In this document: piece after piece, positions 7,808 to 13,615 of the stretch | Layout: the number at the start of each line of letters is the position of its first letter | Numbering within the stretch: position 1 is the first letter of the stretch | Source of the DNA: JBAZWV01 sp964393325 | GTDB lineage: Bacteria > Patescibacteriota > Patescibacteriia > 2-12-FULL-60-25 | DNA: 23,402 nucleotides | Assembly (NCBI GenBank): GCA_964393325.1 | Contig: CAYMTE010000016.1 | Span: 1 to 23,402 of the forward strand | Direction: 5' to 3' | Notes under the pieces: generated by a model | What the model was told of the DNA's origin: nothing | The model's database searches: none | What the model saw: only the letters and a program-made list of their open reading frames with translations | Made by a program: the position numbers and the translations under genes

Positions 7808-7825
7808 CACTCTCTTTGGTAAAGT
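7796..7825 (+). promoter_or_regulatory. Promoter of the hrcA-grpE-dnaK operon
   Basis: An extended -10 TGG-TAAAGT (7817-7825) predicts transcription start near 7832, two bases before the hrcA ATG. A weak -35, TTGCAT (7796-7801), lies 18 bases upstream. The -10 falls across the spacer and right arm of the CIRCE element, so bound HrcA would block polymerase. Confidence 0.65.
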
Positions 7826-7830
7826 GCTAA
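7804..7830 (+). promoter_or_regulatory. CIRCE operator (HrcA binding site)
   Basis: TTAGCACTC (7804-7812), nine bases, then AAGTGCTAA (7822-7830). This matches the CIRCE consensus TTAGCACTC-N9-GAGTGCTAA at 17 of 18 arm positions. It overlaps the murD stop codon on the left and ends three bases before the hrcA ATG. Autogenous repression of the heat-shock operon by HrcA is the expected role. Confidence 0.95.
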
Positions 7831-7833
7831 TCG

Positions 7834-8535
7834 ATGGATGAACGACTAAAACATCTTCTTCGCCTTGTCGTGGAAGACGTCATCAACACCGGTGAATCCG
7901 TTGGCTCGCAGCGGCTTGTTGAGGACCATGAATTGGACGTGAGTCCCGCGACCATTCGGAATTGGTTTGTGGAACTGGAAGAGCTTGGATATCTGACGCA
8001 GCCGCATACCTCCTCCGGTCGTGTCCCAACGGAGAAAGGATACCGGTTTTATCTGCAGGAGCTCATGCAGGAACGCGCGCTTCGTCAACGAGAGAAGCAG
8101 CAACTGCAGCAAGCGGCGCTCATGATCCAGGCGTCCGCCAACCACGTACGACGAATGGCGCAAACGCTCGCAGAACTCGCCGGTGAGGCAACGATCCATT
8201 CACGAAACGATTCGAACGCGATCACGACCGGCCTCTCAAAACTCCTTGCAAAACCGGAATTCGCAGAGCATGAACGCGTGATGGGAATCGGCGAAGCATT
8301 GGATCACGTCGATGAAATCATGACGACGCTTCGTCACCAACAGTTTTCAGAACCGACGGCGCTCATTGGTCGCGACTGTCCGTTCGGAGAAGACTGCGGA
8401 TCCGTCTTCCTGACACTCGGTGATGGGACGCTCCTCGGCATTCTCGGACCGCTTCGTATGAACTATCCTCGCAGCTTCGCGCTTTTGCGCCAGGCAAAAC
8501 GACTCCTTGAAGAACCTCCTGATGAAATCCTATGA
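7834..8535 (+). CDS. hrcA: Heat-shock repressor HrcA, short form
   Basis: HrcA is the dimeric repressor that binds CIRCE and is kept active by GroEL in well-studied bacteria. The N-terminal winged helix is clear: SPATIRNWFVELEELGYL (37-54) followed by HTSSGRVPTEKGYRFYL. The C-terminal part keeps the GAF-like sequence LGPLRMNYPRSFALL near residues 208-222. At 233 residues it is about 100 shorter than the usual HrcA (near 340), and the loss falls in the middle, where the inserted dimerisation domain lies. A heptad-like segment (about 75-115) may take over dimerisation. Predicted leader is two bases. It overlaps grpE by 4 bases (ATGA). Confidence 0.92.
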   Translation: MDERLKHLLRLVVEDVINTGESVGSQRLVEDHELDVSPATIRNWFVELEELGYLTQPHTSSGRVPTEKGYRFYLQELMQERALRQREKQQLQQAALMIQASANHVRRMAQTLAELAGEATIHSRNDSNAITTGLSKLLAKPEFAEHERVMGIGEALDHVDEIMTTLRHQQFSEPTALIGRDCPFGEDCGSVFLTLGDGTLLGILGPLRMNYPRSFALLRQAKRLLEEPPDEIL

Positions 8536-9029
8536 ACGAAGACACGCAACACACGCCAGATCTTGAGACGCTTCGCGCGCAATGCGAGGAATATCTCTCC
8601 GGATGGAAACGAGCTCAAGCGGATTACGCAAATTTAAAAAAGGAAACCGAACGAGAAAAACAGGAATTCGCCGCCTACGCGAATGAACGCCTTCTTCGCG
8701 AGCTACTTCCCGCGATCGACCAGTACGAGACTGCGCTGTCGTACACGCCGGATCTCTCAATGCTTCCCGAGGATGATCAAAAGCGATTGAAAAACTGGAT
8801 CATCGGATTGCACGCGGTGCGCTCTCTCTGGGAATCCGTCTTTGCCAATATCGGCCTCACGAAGGTGGCAACGACGGGGGCGTTTGACCCGCGGATCCAC
8901 GAGGTGGTCGACCAGGAGGCGTCAGATACTGTGCCGCCAGGCGACATCGTCCGCGTCACGCAGAATGGATGGAAATTGCAAGATAAATTACTTCGACCAG
9001 CACACGTTATTGTTTCAACTGAACGCTAA
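8532..9029 (+). CDS. grpE: DnaK nucleotide exchange factor GrpE
   Basis: GrpE releases ADP from DnaK and so resets the chaperone cycle. The 165-residue protein has the usual N-terminal coiled coil (about residues 10-55, rich in Glu, Lys and Arg), a helical bundle with LLRELLPAIDQYETAL (54-69), and the C-terminal beta domain that docks on DnaK, with GAFDPRIHEVVDQ and KLLRPAHVIV at the end. Length is slightly below many GrpE proteins because the acidic N-terminal tail is short. It overlaps hrcA by ATGA, and dnaK follows after 4 bases. Confidence 0.95.
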   Translation: MNEDTQHTPDLETLRAQCEEYLSGWKRAQADYANLKKETEREKQEFAAYANERLLRELLPAIDQYETALSYTPDLSMLPEDDQKRLKNWIIGLHAVRSLWESVFANIGLTKVATTGAFDPRIHEVVDQEASDTVPPGDIVRVTQNGWKLQDKLLRPAHVIVSTER

Positions 9030-9033
9030 TACT

Positions 9034-10950
9034 ATGCCTAAAATTCTTGGAATCGATCTTGGTACGACCAACTCCTGCATGGCCGTTATTGAAGGCGGTC
9101 AGCCGAAGGTTATTGAAAACGCCGAAGGCGCGCGCACGACGCCGTCGATCGTGGCGGTGGGGAAGAGTGGCGAACGTCTCGCGGGGCAGGTTGCGAAGCG
9201 TCAGGCCGTCGTGAATCCGAAAAACACGTTGTTCTCGGTGAAGCGTTTGATCGGTCGCCGATGGGATGATCCAGAAGTTCAGCGTGACATCAAGTGGTTT
9301 CCGTTCGACGTCAAGCAAAGCGGCGACGGTCTCCGTGTGATCATGAACGGCAAGGAATATGCGCCAGAAGAAATCTCTGCCATGGTCCTTCAAAAGCTGA
9401 AGGCGGATGCGGAAGCACGTCTTGGCGAGAAGATTACGGAAGCCGTGATCACGGTGCCGGCATATTTTGATGACTCGCAACGCCAGGCGACGAAGGTCGC
9501 GGGTGAAATCGCGGGGTTGAACGTGCGACGCATCATCAACGAGCCGACGGCCGCTGCGTTGGCATACGGCTTTGATCGCAAGAAGGACGAAAAAATCGTC
9601 GTGTACGATCTCGGCGGAGGAACCTTCGACGTGTCCGTTCTCGAAATCGCATTCGATGCCACAACGAATCAAAACACCGTCGAAGTGCGCGCAACAAATG
9701 GCGATACGCATCTCGGTGGCGATGACTTTGATCAGTTGATCATCCAGTGGGTCGTTGATGAATTCAAAAAGACGGAAGGCGTCGATCTCTCCAAAGACAG
9801 TATCGCCTTGCAGCGCATCAAGGAAGCGGCGGAAAAAGCAAAGATCGAGCTTTCAAGCGCGCTTGAAACGGAAATCAATCAGCCGTTTATCGCGAATATC
9901 GAGAATATTCCGCGACACCTTCAACTCAAACTCACGCGCTCCAAACTCGAGGAGCTCGTGCGACCGCTTGTTGAAAAATCCCTCGAACCCTGCAAAAAGG
10001 CGCTCGCGGATGCCAAGCTGACGACGAATGATATCAACGAAGTGATTCTCGTTGGTGGAATGACGCGCATGCCGCTTGTTCAGCAAACGGTTGAAGGATT
10101 CTTTGGAAAGAAACCGAACGTCTCCGTCAACCCGGATGAAGTCGTTGCCGTTGGCGCCGCGGTTCAGGCAGGAAACCTGCAAGGAGACATCAAGGGCGAA
10201 CTTCTTCTGTTGGATGTCACGCCGCTTTCGCTTGGTCTTGAGACGCTCGGAAGCGTGATGACGAAACTCATCGAACGAAACACGACCGTTCCAACGTCCA
10301 AGTCGCAGATTTTCTCGACGGCGGCGGACAATCAAACCTCCGTTGAGATTCATGTCTTGCAAGGCGAACGCGAAATGGCAGAAGGGAACCGATCGCTCGG
10401 TCGTTTTACGCTCTCGGGTATTCCGATGGCGCCACGCGGCGTCCCGCAAGTCGAGGTGACGTTTGATATCGATGCAAACGGCATCTTGTCAGTGAAAGCG
10501 AAGGATAAAGCCACGGGCAAGGAACAGCAGATCACTATCACCGCGTCGACAAACCTCTCGAAGGATGAGGTTGAGCGCATGAAGAAGGATGCGGAAATGC
10601 ACGCGGCGGACGACAAAAAGCGTCATGAGCTCATCGAAGCGCGCAACATGGCGGAATCCATGATCTACACGACCGAAAAAATGCTGAAAGAATCGGGAGA
10701 CACGGCGTCCGAAGAGGATAAGAAGAACATCACGGAAAAAATTGAAGCCCTGAAAAAGCTGAAGGACGGCGACGACGTTGAAGCGATCAAAAAGGCGGGT
10801 GATGAACTCGCAACCGCTGCACAGAAGGTGGGTGAGGCGATGTACAAAAAGCAACAGAACGACGCCACGACCACGCCGCCTCCATCCGGTGACGCAGCTG
10901 AATCGCCGAAGGACGAGCCGAAAGAAGGAGATTTCACGGAAAAACAATAA
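9034..10950 (+). CDS. dnaK: Molecular chaperone DnaK (Hsp70)
   Basis: DnaK binds exposed hydrophobic stretches of client proteins in an ATP-driven cycle with DnaJ and GrpE. The 638-residue protein opens MPKILGIDLGTTNS, with phosphate loop GIDLGTTNS at 6-14. The other ATPase blocks are VPAYFDDSQRQATK, NEPTAAALAYG, VYDLGGGTFDVSVLE and VGGMTRMPLVQ. The interdomain linker LLLLDVTPLSLGLET leads into the substrate domain. The C-terminal lid ends in a Pro/Thr/Ser-rich tail and PKEGDFTEKQ, which lacks the usual EEVD-like acidic end of many bacterial DnaKs. Start 9034 gives the canonical N-terminus; the open frame extends back to 8842 through grpE but is not used. There is a 56-base gap with a hairpin before the next gene. 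Confidence 0.98.
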   Translation: MPKILGIDLGTTNSCMAVIEGGQPKVIENAEGARTTPSIVAVGKSGERLAGQVAKRQAVVNPKNTLFSVKRLIGRRWDDPEVQRDIKWFPFDVKQSGDGLRVIMNGKEYAPEEISAMVLQKLKADAEARLGEKITEAVITVPAYFDDSQRQATKVAGEIAGLNVRRIINEPTAAALAYGFDRKKDEKIVVYDLGGGTFDVSVLEIAFDATTNQNTVEVRATNGDTHLGGDDFDQLIIQWVVDEFKKTEGVDLSKDSIALQRIKEAAEKAKIELSSALETEINQPFIANIENIPRHLQLKLTRSKLEELVRPLVEKSLEPCKKALADAKLTTNDINEVILVGGMTRMPLVQQTVEGFFGKKPNVSVNPDEVVAVGAAVQAGNLQGDIKGELLLLDVTPLSLGLETLGSVMTKLIERNTTVPTSKSQIFSTAADNQTSVEIHVLQGEREMAEGNRSLGRFTLSGIPMAPRGVPQVEVTFDIDANGILSVKAKDKATGKEQQITITASTNLSKDEVERMKKDAEMHAADDKKRHELIEARNMAESMIYTTEKMLKESGDTASEEDKKNITEKIEALKKLKDGDDVEAIKKAGDELATAAQKVGEAMYKKQQNDATTTPPPSGDAAESPKDEPKEGDFTEKQ

Positions 10951-10962
10951 TTCGTACCAACT

Positions 10963-10990
10963 GGAGAGCGTATTCAGCGATAGGCTCTCC
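10963..10990 (+). other. Stem-loop between dnaK and the DUF3467 gene
   Basis: GGAGAGC (10963-10969) pairs perfectly with GCTCTCC (10984-10990). Inside, TAT/ATA adds three pairs beyond a G-G mismatch, closing on loop TCAGCG. No T run follows, so it is not a standard terminator. It lies in the only sizeable gap of the heat-shock operon, 16 bases before the next ATG. Confidence 0.7.
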
Positions 10991-11006
10991 TCATATCACA
11001 CGCTCT

Positions 11007-11273
11007 ATGTCCGAACCCACCCAGCAGCCGCTTCAGGTCAGCGCAGAACCAAAAGATTTGAAAGGTCATTATGCGAATGCATTCATGGTTACGTCGCAAG
11101 AACGAGACGTCGTGATCGATTTCATCTCGTCCGTGAATGCTGGCGGACAGCGGACGGCTGCGCTTGCGTCACGAATCTTCTTAAACCGATTTACGGTGGA
11201 CGATCTCATTGCCGCGCTGCAGGAGAATAAGAAGCGGTGGGAAGAAATGCGGTACGAAAAGAAAAATAGCTAG
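11007..11273 (+). CDS. DUF3467-like protein in the heat-shock operon
   Basis: This 88-residue protein resembles the DUF3467 family. The pattern is HYANAFMV (21-28), a hydrophobic strand VVIDFIS (35-41), ASRIFLN (54-60) and a final helix LIAALQENKKRWEEM (67-81), matching the family's YANxxxV, DF, SRIxxxP and LxxALQxN landmarks as I recall them. No catalytic residues are obvious, and the function of the family is unknown to me. It lies between dnaK and dnaJ, one base before dnaJ, so it should be repressed by HrcA together with the chaperones. A co-chaperone or regulatory role is only a suggestion from context. No signal peptide or membrane segment. Confidence 0.75.
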   Translation: MSEPTQQPLQVSAEPKDLKGHYANAFMVTSQERDVVIDFISSVNAGGQRTAALASRIFLNRFTVDDLIAALQENKKRWEEMRYEKKNS

Positions 11274-11274
11274 A

Positions 11275-12366
11275 ATGTCCAAAGACTACTACGCCATTTT
11301 AGGCGTTTCGAAGAACGCATCGCCGGAAGAGATCAAAAAATCCTTCCGGCGTTTGGCGCACGAGCATCATCCGGACAAAGGAGGCGATGCGCAGAAATTT
11401 AAGGATATTAACGAGGCGTATCAGATTCTCGGTGATGAGACGAAGCGCAAACAGTACGATCAGTTCGGATCTGCGGCGTTTGAAAACGGCGGCATGGGCG
11501 GCGGCGCCGGTGGTCCGTTTGGCGGATTCGGCGGGTTTGATCCATCCGGGTTTAATATCAACATGGACGAGATGGGTGATTTGGGCGACATGTTCGGCAG
11601 CGTGTTCGGATTCGGCGGCGGAGGTGGACGAAAGCAGAAACGAGGATCAAACATCGAAGTCGACGTGACAATTTCATTTCTCGAGAGCGTAAAAGGCGTT
11701 GAAAAAACGGTTCGTATCTACAAACATGATGCGTGTTCCGTGTGTGATGGATCCGGAGCGGAGAAGGGAAGTGCGCTTGCGACATGTAAGACCTGTGCAG
11801 GACGCGGGCAGGTTCAAAAGATGCAACGGACAATTCTCGGAACAATTCAGGTATCCGCAACCTGCGGTGATTGTGCGGGGACGGGAAAGATTCCCGAGAA
11901 GCCATGTACGCGATGCAACGGAAACGGCGTGGAGCGACGAGAAGAGGAATTACACGTGCCGATTCCGGCTGGAATCAGCGACGGAGAAGCGTTGCGCGTT
12001 GACGGTAAAGGCGAATATCCCGGAAAAGGCGGGAAGGCGGGTGATCTCTTTGTACGCGTTCGCGTTACATCGCATCCGATCTTCGAACGCGAAGGAACGG
12101 ATATCCGCTCTTCGATCACGTTACCTTTTACAACATTGACGCTCGGTGGATCCGTTTCCGTAGAGACGGTTGATGGACCGGGCGAACTTCGGATCCCCGA
12201 AGGAACGACTTCTGGAACGGTGTTTCGATTACGCGGCAAAGGCGTCCCATTCTTGCGGTCACATGGACGCGGTGATCACTATGTCGTCGTCCAGCCGGAG
12301 ATAAAGACGAAACTCACCAAAGAACAGAAAAAGCTTCTTGAGGATCTTCGAAACGCGGGCATGTAG
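11275..12366 (+). CDS. dnaJ: Co-chaperone DnaJ (Hsp40, type I)
   Basis: DnaJ delivers clients to DnaK and stimulates its ATPase. The 363-residue protein has all type I parts. The J domain (about 1-65) carries HPD at 32-34. A Gly/Phe-rich linker (70-120) follows. Four zinc motifs sit at 154-161 (CSVCDGSG), 171-178 (CKTCAGRG), 197-204 (CGDCAGTG) and 211-218 (CTRCNGNG). The C-terminal client-binding domain is complete. The linker is unusually Asp/Met-containing in its second half (NMDEMGDLGDMFG). Start 11275 gives the standard MSKDYYAILGV; the frame is open back to 11209 but that part lies in the previous gene. It is the last gene of the CIRCE operon; no T-rich terminator follows. Confidence 0.97.
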   Translation: MSKDYYAILGVSKNASPEEIKKSFRRLAHEHHPDKGGDAQKFKDINEAYQILGDETKRKQYDQFGSAAFENGGMGGGAGGPFGGFGGFDPSGFNINMDEMGDLGDMFGSVFGFGGGGGRKQKRGSNIEVDVTISFLESVKGVEKTVRIYKHDACSVCDGSGAEKGSALATCKTCAGRGQVQKMQRTILGTIQVSATCGDCAGTGKIPEKPCTRCNGNGVERREEELHVPIPAGISDGEALRVDGKGEYPGKGGKAGDLFVRVRVTSHPIFEREGTDIRSSITLPFTTLTLGGSVSVETVDGPGELRIPEGTTSGTVFRLRGKGVPFLRSHGRGDHYVVVQPEIKTKLTKEQKKLLEDLRNAGM

Positions 12367-12408
12367 CGTCTGCGCTGCAGGAAAGATCGGGAATCGATTC
12401 GTTGTTGC

Positions 12409-12436
12409 CCTCATGATTGATGAGGTGTGTTATACT
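12409..12436 (+). promoter_or_regulatory. Extended -10 promoter with upstream palindrome
   Basis: TGT-TATACT (12428-12436) is an extended -10; transcription should start near 12443, five bases before the ATG at 12448. Directly upstream is a perfect inverted repeat CCTCAT (12409-12414), five bases, ATGAGG (12420-12425), where a -35 box would sit. A third copy of CCTCAT lies at 12439-12444 at the predicted start site. The palindrome is a candidate operator. Confidence 0.6.
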
Positions 12437-12447
12437 TCCCTCATCGT

Positions 12448-12987
12448 ATGAGTGCGTTCGTTGCGTTCATCACATCATTGAACTGGGCAAACCCGACATG
12501 GGATGTGTTCATCCTGCTCTTTTTTATTGTCGGGGCGTTGCTCTACGGGTTGTCTCTCGGTCGCGACCGAGTCATCGTCATCCTTGTAGGAATTTATATG
12601 GCGCTCGCCGTTGTGACCAACGCGCCGATTCTGAACACGCTGAATGTCGCGCTAAACCTCAACGATAATTACGTCCTCAAAATCAGCTTCTTCCTTGGAA
12701 TTTTCGTTGTCGTTTTCTTTCTCCTTTCACGAAGCGCGCTCCTCAAGACGATTGGCCGCTCTGGCGCGCCAGGTTCCTGGTGGCAGACGATCGTGTTCAG
12801 TATATTGCAAGTTGGTCTCCTGATCAGCGTCACGTTGAATTTTCTTCCTCGTGAGATGACGCAAGGGCTCACGGACATGACGAAAACGATCTTTATGAGC
12901 GATCAGGGGCGCAGCGCATGGATGATCTTGCCAATTCTGTTCATGATTATTGCGCCGTCTCAAAAAAATCAACCGTCGGACTACTAA
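12448..12987 (+). CDS. Polytopic membrane protein, function unknown
   Basis: I do not recognise a named family. The 179-residue protein has four or five hydrophobic segments, near residues 18-38, 41-60, 74-93, 112-130 and 155-170. It begins MSAFVAFITSLNWANPTWDVF, and a Gly/Leu-rich turn with LSLGRDR lies between the first two segments. The layout recalls small CvpA-like or other conserved CPR membrane proteins, but no defining motif is visible. The ATG at 12448 is chosen because the extended -10 box predicts transcription from about 12443; the in-frame GTG at 12427 lies in the promoter. It is a single-gene unit whose TAA overlaps the convergent neighbour's TAG. Confidence 0.7.
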   Translation: MSAFVAFITSLNWANPTWDVFILLFFIVGALLYGLSLGRDRVIVILVGIYMALAVVTNAPILNTLNVALNLNDNYVLKISFFLGIFVVVFFLLSRSALLKTIGRSGAPGSWWQTIVFSILQVGLLISVTLNFLPREMTQGLTDMTKTIFMSDQGRSAWMILPILFMIIAPSQKNQPSDY

Positions 12988-13553
12988 CGCGACACTACAA
13001 TTTCCGTTGCGTGTACGGATTCGAGATCCGTCACATCCGTTTCTGAAGCCGTGACGCGAACGAGATCGCCGGCGTGGATATCCTGGATCGATGCCGTGAC
13101 ACGTACGACGGCTTGCGGCGGATCAGTACCCGGAGGCAAGGCTGCGAATGCCGCCTGTTCTTGTTGAAGTTTTTCTGGAGATTTTTGCGTTTCGCGAACA
13201 AGAGACGTTCCCCGATCGATCGCAACGATTCGATCATTTGAAACGCCGCTTACGATCTCATCCGTCAAGAGATTCTCTTGGCGAACAATAATCATCCCCG
13301 CATCAACCGACTGGACGCGGCCAATGAGAATATTCCTTTGTCCGGTGAGCGTAGATAGTCCATACGACTCATATTTTTCCTTTGCGGCTGCGAATCCGGC
13401 GCGATACGCGTCCGTCGTGTCGTCAGACAGCGGTACAGGTGACGCGGTGAGGTGTGATCGTGTATAGGCATTCAGCGCGACAAGGACCGTTGCCGTGACA
13501 ATGATCGAAACACAGAGCACGACAAGAAGATAGCGGCTATATGAACGTTCCAT
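12984..13553 (-). CDS. Membrane-anchored protein with OB-like (DUF5666-type) domain
   Basis: This 189-residue protein has an N-terminal anchor (about residues 9-30, ILVVLCVSIIVTATVLVAL-type hydrophobic stretch) after MERSYSRY, so most of it should face outside the membrane. The rest has a repeating strand pattern: ILIGRVQSVDAGMIIVRQ, then RIVAIDRGTSLV, then HAGDLVRVTASETDVT and a final ATEIVVSR. This looks like an OB-type fold similar to DUF5666; I rate that as probable, not certain. Function is unknown. The ATG at 13553 is three bases after the predicted transcription start; the open frame continues to 13685 into the divergent gene and is rejected. It is divergent from the fibre gene and overlaps the stop of the convergent membrane protein. 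Confidence 0.7.
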   Translation of the reverse strand: MERSYSRYLLVVLCVSIIVTATVLVALNAYTRSHLTASPVPLSDDTTDAYRAGFAAAKEKYESYGLSTLTGQRNILIGRVQSVDAGMIIVRQENLLTDEIVSGVSNDRIVAIDRGTSLVRETQKSPEKLQQEQAAFAALPPGTDPPQAVVRVTASIQDIHAGDLVRVTASETDVTDLESVHATEIVVSR

Positions 13554-13562
13554 ATGATGAAA

Positions 13563-13571
13563 AGTATAGCA
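13563..13571 (-). promoter_or_regulatory. Extended -10 promoter of the OB-like protein gene
   Basis: On the minus strand TGC-TATACT (13571-13563) predicts transcription from about 13556, three bases before the ATG at 13553. No good -35 is seen, as expected for an extended -10. It is the mirror image of the promoter at 13599-13607. Confidence 0.65.
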
Positions 13572-13598
13572 CGGAGAACAAACCGATTGAGCAAAACA

Positions 13599-13607
13599 TG
13601 CTATACT
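13599..13607 (+). promoter_or_regulatory. Extended -10 promoter of the fibre gene
   Basis: TGC-TATACT predicts transcription from about 13614, two bases before the ATG at 13616. It forms a perfect 9-base inverted repeat with AGTATAGCA at 13563-13571, with 27 bases between. Confidence 0.65.
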
Positions 13608-13615
13608 CTTTGCGT

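Noticed and set aside
8842..9033. N-terminal extension of DnaK
   Set aside because: It overlaps grpE out of frame; the ATG at 9034 gives the canonical DnaK start.
13541..13615. Longer N-terminus for the fibre protein
   Set aside because: It contains both promoters and would bury the signal peptide.
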